From positions 1 through 8,970 of the forward strand of contig JAICKM010000244.1 of assembly GCA_025927935.1 (NCBI GenBank): a DNA stretch of 8,970 nucleotides, in the 5' to 3' direction. Positions 5,876 through 8,970 of the stretch are shown here, in pieces. Under the pieces are notes generated by a model. That model saw only the letters and a list, made by a program, of their open reading frames with translations. It had not been told where the DNA came from and did not search any database. Each line of letters starts with the position of its first letter. Position 1 is the first letter of the stretch. The translations under genes and the position numbers were made by a program. This DNA is from Chloroflexia bacterium. Its GTDB lineage: Bacteria; Chloroflexota; Chloroflexia; QHBQ01; JADMIH01.

Positions 5876-5963
5876 GGGCGGGCCGGTATCCGGGATTGCA
5901 CGGTATTTCCGCGCCGGGCAGTACGGTATTTGGCGGCAGCGACGCGCGGCGGGCCGCGCCCGG

Positions 5964-6455
5964 TCAGGTGAGGTTGGCGGGCAGGAGGAGTTCGACGATA
6001 ACCACATCGCGCCAGACGCCGTCGAGCTTGCCATGCTTCTCATAGCGCCCCACCTCGCGGAAGCCCAGGCGGCGCATCAGGGCCAGGCTGGCCTCGTTCT
6101 CCACGAAGATGCGCGAGACCAGCTTCCAGAACCCGGCGGTTTCCGCCGCCGTGATCAGCGCCTCCATGGCCCGCCGCCCCGCGCCCCGCCCGCGCGCCCC
6201 CCGCGCCACATAGACCGAATACTCGGCGATCCCGGCGTAGCACTCGCGCGGGCGATACGTCGATGTGGCCGCGAACGCGATGACCGTGCCCTGTTCCTCG
6301 ACGACCACGATGGGGTGGACGCCGTCGAACCAGGCCCGCACGTCGGCAACCGTCCGGGGCCGGGTCTCGAACGTACTGCCGCGCTCGGCGATGCCCTCGT
6401 TATAGATCGCGGCGATGGCTGCGGCATCGTCCGGCGTGGCGGGGCGGGCGGCCAT
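5964..6455 (-). CDS. GNAT acetyltransferase, ArsN1/phosphinothricin-type
   Basis: The 163-residue protein matches the PAT/Bar branch of the GNAT family: N-terminal ARPATPDDAAAIAAIYNEGI, then STFETRPRT, the strand AEYSVYVA, the acetyl-CoA loop RGRGAG (88-93), and a C-terminal KLVSRIFVENEASLALMRRLGF followed by HGKLDGVWRDVVIVE. The last pattern and FETRPR resemble, from memory, the arsinothricin-resistance acetyltransferases (ArsN1 family), which acetylate the amino group of arsinothricin and phosphinothricin, both glutamate analogues. The substrate is inferred; no ars genes are visible. It starts nine bases after the stop of the PhzF-family gene, whose last codons (GGAG) supply the ribosome binding site, so the two are co-transcribed. 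It is full length for the family (about 160-170 residues). Confidence 0.87.
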   Translation of the reverse strand: MAARPATPDDAAAIAAIYNEGIAERGSTFETRPRTVADVRAWFDGVHPIVVVEEQGTVIAFAATSTYRPRECYAGIAEYSVYVARGARGRGAGRRAMEALITAAETAGFWKLVSRIFVENEASLALMRRLGFREVGRYEKHGKLDGVWRDVVIVELLLPANLT

Positions 6456-6464
6456 CGGCAGCGG

Positions 6465-7364
6465 CTACTCCACGTCCCGCAATGTGCCCTGGGCGATATG
6501 CTGCACCTGCCCGCCGACGCGGATGTCGAAGTGCCCTTCCGTGACCTCACCGCTCAGGTATAAGATGGAATTGCGCCCGATCTCGAAGCCCTGCTCCACC
6601 TGGAGATCGACGGGGCCAGCGCCCAGGTAGCCCTGCTGCAACAGGTAGGCGACCAGGCAGCCGTTGGCGCTGCCGGTGGCCGGGTCTTCCGTGATGCTGA
6701 ACTCCGGCACAAAGACCCGCACGTTCAGCCGGTGTTGCGGGTCGTAGGTTTCCGGACAGAAGACGAGCACCCCGCTTGCCGCCGTCCCGGCCAGGGCCGT
6801 TCCCAGGCGTGCCGGGTCCACCCGGATGCGCTGCATGGTCGCCAGCCGGCGGATGGGCACCATGAGGAACGGCACACCCGTCGAGACCTCCTGGATTGGG
6901 TAGCGCGTGTCGATCTCGGCTTCCGGGATACCCAGCACCCCCGCCACACTAGGCGCGTCCAGCGTGGCGCCGAACACCGGTTGCAGTTGGCGCATCGTCA
7001 GGCGCTCGACCTCGCCTCCTGCGCCGTAGCGGATTGTCACCGGGATCGGCCCGGCGTTGAGATCGAGCGTCACCTCGCCGATGTGCGTGCGCATCAACTC
7101 GCGGGCGATGATGTACGCCGTGCCGAGCGTGGGGTGCCCGGCGAAGGGCAGTTCCACGGCGGGAGTGAAAATCCGCACCCGCCAGCGGCTGTCCACGCTA
7201 TCATGGGGAAAGATAAAGGTGGTCTCCGAAAAATTCATCTCCTTCGCCAGTTGCTGCATGCCGGCGTCGCTATACAGGTGCCCGTCGAGGAACACCGCCA
7301 ATTGGTTGCCCTGGTATCGTTCCTCGGCAAACACATCCACGATATGAAAAACTCGCTCGGCCAT
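6465..7364 (-). CDS. PhzF family isomerase-like protein
   Basis: This 299-residue protein carries the diagnostic PhzF features: FHIVDVF and GNQLAVF at the N-terminus, catalytic Glu47 in NFSETTF, the FTPAVELPFAGHPTLG stretch (66-81), and EDPATGSANG (226-235) in the second half, giving the two pseudo-symmetric domains of the diaminopimelate-epimerase fold. PhzF itself isomerises trans-2,3-dihydro-3-hydroxyanthranilate in phenazine synthesis. No other phenazine gene is visible, so this is probably one of the many PhzF relatives of unknown substrate. The ATG is 22 bases after the end of the broken cupin frame and nine bases lie between its stop and the acetyltransferase start, which places it inside a - strand operon. 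The ribosome binding site is weak (GGCGGGA). Confidence 0.92.
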   Translation of the reverse strand: MAERVFHIVDVFAEERYQGNQLAVFLDGHLYSDAGMQQLAKEMNFSETTFIFPHDSVDSRWRVRIFTPAVELPFAGHPTLGTAYIIARELMRTHIGEVTLDLNAGPIPVTIRYGAGGEVERLTMRQLQPVFGATLDAPSVAGVLGIPEAEIDTRYPIQEVSTGVPFLMVPIRRLATMQRIRVDPARLGTALAGTAASGVLVFCPETYDPQHRLNVRVFVPEFSITEDPATGSANGCLVAYLLQQGYLGAGPVDLQVEQGFEIGRNSILYLSGEVTEGHFDIRVGGQVQHIAQGTLRDVE

Positions 7365-7386
7365 CGCCGTCCCGCCTTCCGCGCCC

Positions 7387-7743
7387 TTAAATCGCCGGCA
7401 TATCGCGCCCTGGACCGAGTGTGGCCGCCTCGATCACGCTGGCCGTCATGCCGTCCTGGCTACCCGACTCATGCCACTCGCCCGGCGCCCAGTACGCGGC
7501 CTGCCCCGCCGCGATGGGTTACCGGGTCTCGTCCGCGCCCCGCACCCAGCCCGTTCCCGTAACGACCAGGAACAACTGGCGCACTGTGGCCTGGTGATAG
7601 CCAACGATTCCACCCGCGCCAATGTGCATACATCCGATCTGCACTTCGCCTTCCACCCGCCCGATCCGCGCCGGCACCAGGGCCTGGCTGCCGAAAACCG
7701 CCTGCGCCTGGCCTGCCGCCGCGTCAAACCGAAAGAGTTGCAT
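7387..7743 (-). pseudogene. Cupin-domain protein interrupted by an in-frame TAA
   Basis: From ATG 7743 (GAGG upstream) the frame encodes a small cupin: MQLFRFDAAAGQA, then EVQIGCMHIGAGGIVGYH and LFLVVTGTGWV, the first half of a cupin barrel. Codon 75 is TAA (7521-7519), directly after GADETR. The same frame then continues without another stop for 43 codons, with PIAAGQAAYWAPGEWHES and GMTASVIEA, which is what the second half of such a cupin should look like, and ends at TAA 7389-7387. A single substitution (for example from TAC, TAT or CAA) explains this. The product would be a truncated 74-residue half barrel. Alternatives are a sequencing error or stop readthrough. It lies between the NYN-domain gene (15-base gap) and the PhzF gene (22-base gap). 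Confidence 0.8.
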
Positions 7744-7758
7744 CGCGTTGTGCCTCGT

Positions 7759-8259
7759 TCACCGGCGGGCCAGCCGGCCTTCGTCGTCCTCAAACTTCCA
7801 CCACTCGCTCACTTCGCTCATCAGGTCGTGGTGGACCATCGTGTCATAGGTGAACAGGATCACCCGCTTGTCGAATTCCCGGCGCACCAGCTCCACCGCC
7901 GGCACAAAATCCTGGTCCCCCGTGGTCAGCACCAGGTCGGTGATCTCCGGCCGGCTCGCCTGCCAGACGAAATGCGCGCTGAAATCGACATCGACCCGGC
8001 GCTGGCGGTTGGTGCCGCCCGGCACGGACTGCATCGGATGCAGCCGCACCACCATGTTGTGCAGCTTCATCGTATCATAGAATCGCTGCAAACCCACCGG
8101 GATGCCGTAGGCCGGATCGACGCCGTTGAACAGGAAGGTGTGCACAGGCCCGCAGCGTTCCGCCAGTAGCCGCTCGGCTCTGACGTAGTCGAGCTTGAAC
8201 TTGCCCTCGCTGGCTTTGACGACATAGCCCACATCCACCAGCCATGCGACGCGTACCAT
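7759..8259 (-). CDS. NYN domain protein (PIN-like nuclease fold)
   Basis: The 166-residue protein fits the NYN (LabA/DUF88) family. It begins with a strand ending in Asp9 (VAWLVDVGY), then HTFLFNGVD, RQRRVDVDFSAHFV (Asp90, Asp92), and TTGDQDFVPAVELVRREFDKRVILF (Asp115, Asp117). These acidic residues form the metal site of PIN-like RNases, and the family is thought to act on RNA; here the usual Asn after the first Asp motif is replaced (DVGY rather than DxxN). The ATG is preceded by GGAGGGAG at good spacing. It heads the - strand operon with the cupin, PhzF and acetyltransferase genes, behind an extended -10 promoter at 8371-8379. The short Arg-rich tail after WWKFEDDEG may be flexible. Confidence 0.87.
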   Translation of the reverse strand: MVRVAWLVDVGYVVKASEGKFKLDYVRAERLLAERCGPVHTFLFNGVDPAYGIPVGLQRFYDTMKLHNMVVRLHPMQSVPGGTNRQRRVDVDFSAHFVWQASRPEITDLVLTTGDQDFVPAVELVRREFDKRVILFTYDTMVHHDLMSEVSEWWKFEDDEGRLARR

Positions 8260-8370
8260 GGGTTTCTCCCTCCGGCCGTGGTCGGATCAGCGCCCTCATT
8301 GTTCGGTTGTCGCCGGGCCGCGCGTGGTTGCCATAGCGGAGCCGGCTCATCCGGCGCGGCTTTGCGCGCT

Positions 8371-8379
8371 ATTATAGCA
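8371..8379 (-). promoter_or_regulatory. Extended -10 promoter for the NYN-headed operon
   Basis: On the - strand the sequence reads TGCTATAAT: a perfect TATAAT hexamer (8376-8371) with the TG of an extended -10. No good -35 is present at 16-18 bases, which is typical of extended -10 promoters. Transcription would start near 8365, giving a leader of about 105 bases before ATG 8259. The region 8260-8487 between the divergent genes otherwise shows no gene. Confidence 0.55.
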
Positions 8380-8487
8380 CTCCGGCGTCTACTCGGTGTA
8401 ATAAGTTGCGCCGGGGTCTGGCACCAACCTTGCTTTTTGGTAAGGCATATCGCCGGACGACGTTGAAGCATAGAGGAGGGACCGGTC

Positions 8488-8970
8488 ATGCTGGATCTGC
8501 GTTACCTACCGCCGGAGGCAGGATTATATCCCGCGCCGCCGCTACCGGAAACCGAATTGTGCGTGCGGATGGCGGGGGTCGAGGATTGGCCGCCGCTGCG
8601 CGCCCTGTTACGCGAAGCCGGGTTGCGCCTGGCCGGGATCGCCGGGCCGCGGTGCAGTATGCTCGTGCTGGAGCGTGAAGGGGCGGGACCGGCAGCGGGC
8701 GGTATCCGCGGCTGCCTGGCGGTCGAGCATGGCCCCACGGCGCTGCTGCGCTCCCTGGTCGTCGCGCCCGACGACGCCCTGCGCGGCTATGACGGCCTTC
8801 TCATCCAGGCCGCCTTACGCATGAGCCACGCGCACGGCGCCCGCGATGCGGTGCTGATTGTGGAGCGGCCCGCCCAACTCCCGCTCCCGGCACGGCGCCT
8901 GGAGACGGTGGCCTGGCGCGACCTGCGCCGCATGTGTCCGGCATCCGCGCTGGTGCGCGAACTCAGCCTG
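8488..8970 (+). CDS. GNAT-like protein resembling ArsN2, runs off the window
   Basis: ATG 8488 follows AGGAGGG (8474-8480) at ideal spacing, and the frame stays open for 161 codons to the window end. The sequence has a GNAT outline: VRMAGVEDWPPLRALLREAGL (first helix), a strand with MLVLERE, GIRGCLAVEHGPTALLRSLVVAP, a helix IQAALRMSHAHGA, a strand AVLIVE, and LRRMCPASALVREL at the end. The LLRSL.VAP and CPASA patterns recall ArsN2-type acetyltransferases. The acetyl-CoA loop, normally RGxGLG, is degraded (DDALRGYDGLL) and the late GF motif is missing, so it may not be an active acetyltransferase. Since the family is about 150 residues long, the stop is probably just beyond the edge unless another domain follows. 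It diverges from the NYN gene. Confidence 0.65.
   Translation, partial: MLDLRYLPPEAGLYPAPPLPETELCVRMAGVEDWPPLRALLREAGLRLAGIAGPRCSMLVLEREGAGPAAGGIRGCLAVEHGPTALLRSLVVAPDDALRGYDGLLIQAALRMSHAHGARDAVLIVERPAQLPLPARRLETVAWRDLRRMCPASALVRELSL

Noticed and set aside
4603..6045. 480-codon open frame on the + strand
   Set aside because: It lies antisense to the geranylgeranyl-reductase-family gene and into the acetyltransferase, has no family motif and is His/Arg/Ala-rich: a GC-bias shadow.
7387..7743. TAA as a recoded amino-acid codon
   Set aside because: Known bacterial recoding uses UGA or UAG in specific contexts; all other genes here use TAA, TAG or TGA as stops, so mutation or error is simpler.

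Overview
This GC-rich window comes from a bacterial chromosome. The gene set (a geranylgeranyl-reductase-family flavoprotein, an ArsN1-type acetyltransferase, a cupin, a PhzF protein and an NYN-domain protein, with strong GGAGG ribosome binding sites and some GTG starts) reminds me of Chloroflexota, but that is an impression from family recall and not proof. I see no rRNA, tRNA, CRISPR array, insertion sequence or phage gene.

Layout. (1) 1-830, + strand: the 3' end of a double zinc-ribbon protein, then a 90-residue protein of unknown function. (2) 831-1363: no credible protein gene, but dense structure: a 10-bp hairpin, an 11-bp terminator-type hairpin, a further imperfect hairpin, and four TTAA(A/G) units spaced exactly 11 bp apart next to an extended -10 element. 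Read on the - strand this looks like a response-regulator-controlled promoter driving a structured RNA of roughly 128 nt that ends at a terminator. It is the most interesting candidate here. (3) 1364-4122, - strand: low-affinity iron permease family protein, a P-loop kinase overlapping it, and an endonuclease/exonuclease/phosphatase family enzyme, probably one transcript; then a DinB-like protein with its own TTGACA-N17-TAGGAT promoter. (4) 4123-4593: a noncoding stretch with a leader hairpin before the permease, a cluster of GATC-centred dyads, and a hairpin after the next operon. (5) 4594-8259, - strand: NYN-domain protein, a cupin broken by an in-frame TAA, a PhzF-family enzyme and an ArsN1-type acetyltransferase, tightly spaced; then, after a 215-base gap, a geranylgeranyl-reductase-family flavoprotein. 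(6) 8260-8970: a divergent promoter region and the start of a + strand GNAT-like protein resembling ArsN2, with a degraded acetyl-CoA loop.

Most genes are housekeeping or accessory enzymes without a single shared pathway. The items worth a second look are the possible Pho-type promoter and RNA at 1127-1318, the nonsense codon in the cupin, the unusual GNAT protein at the right edge, and the dyad cluster at 4445-4475.
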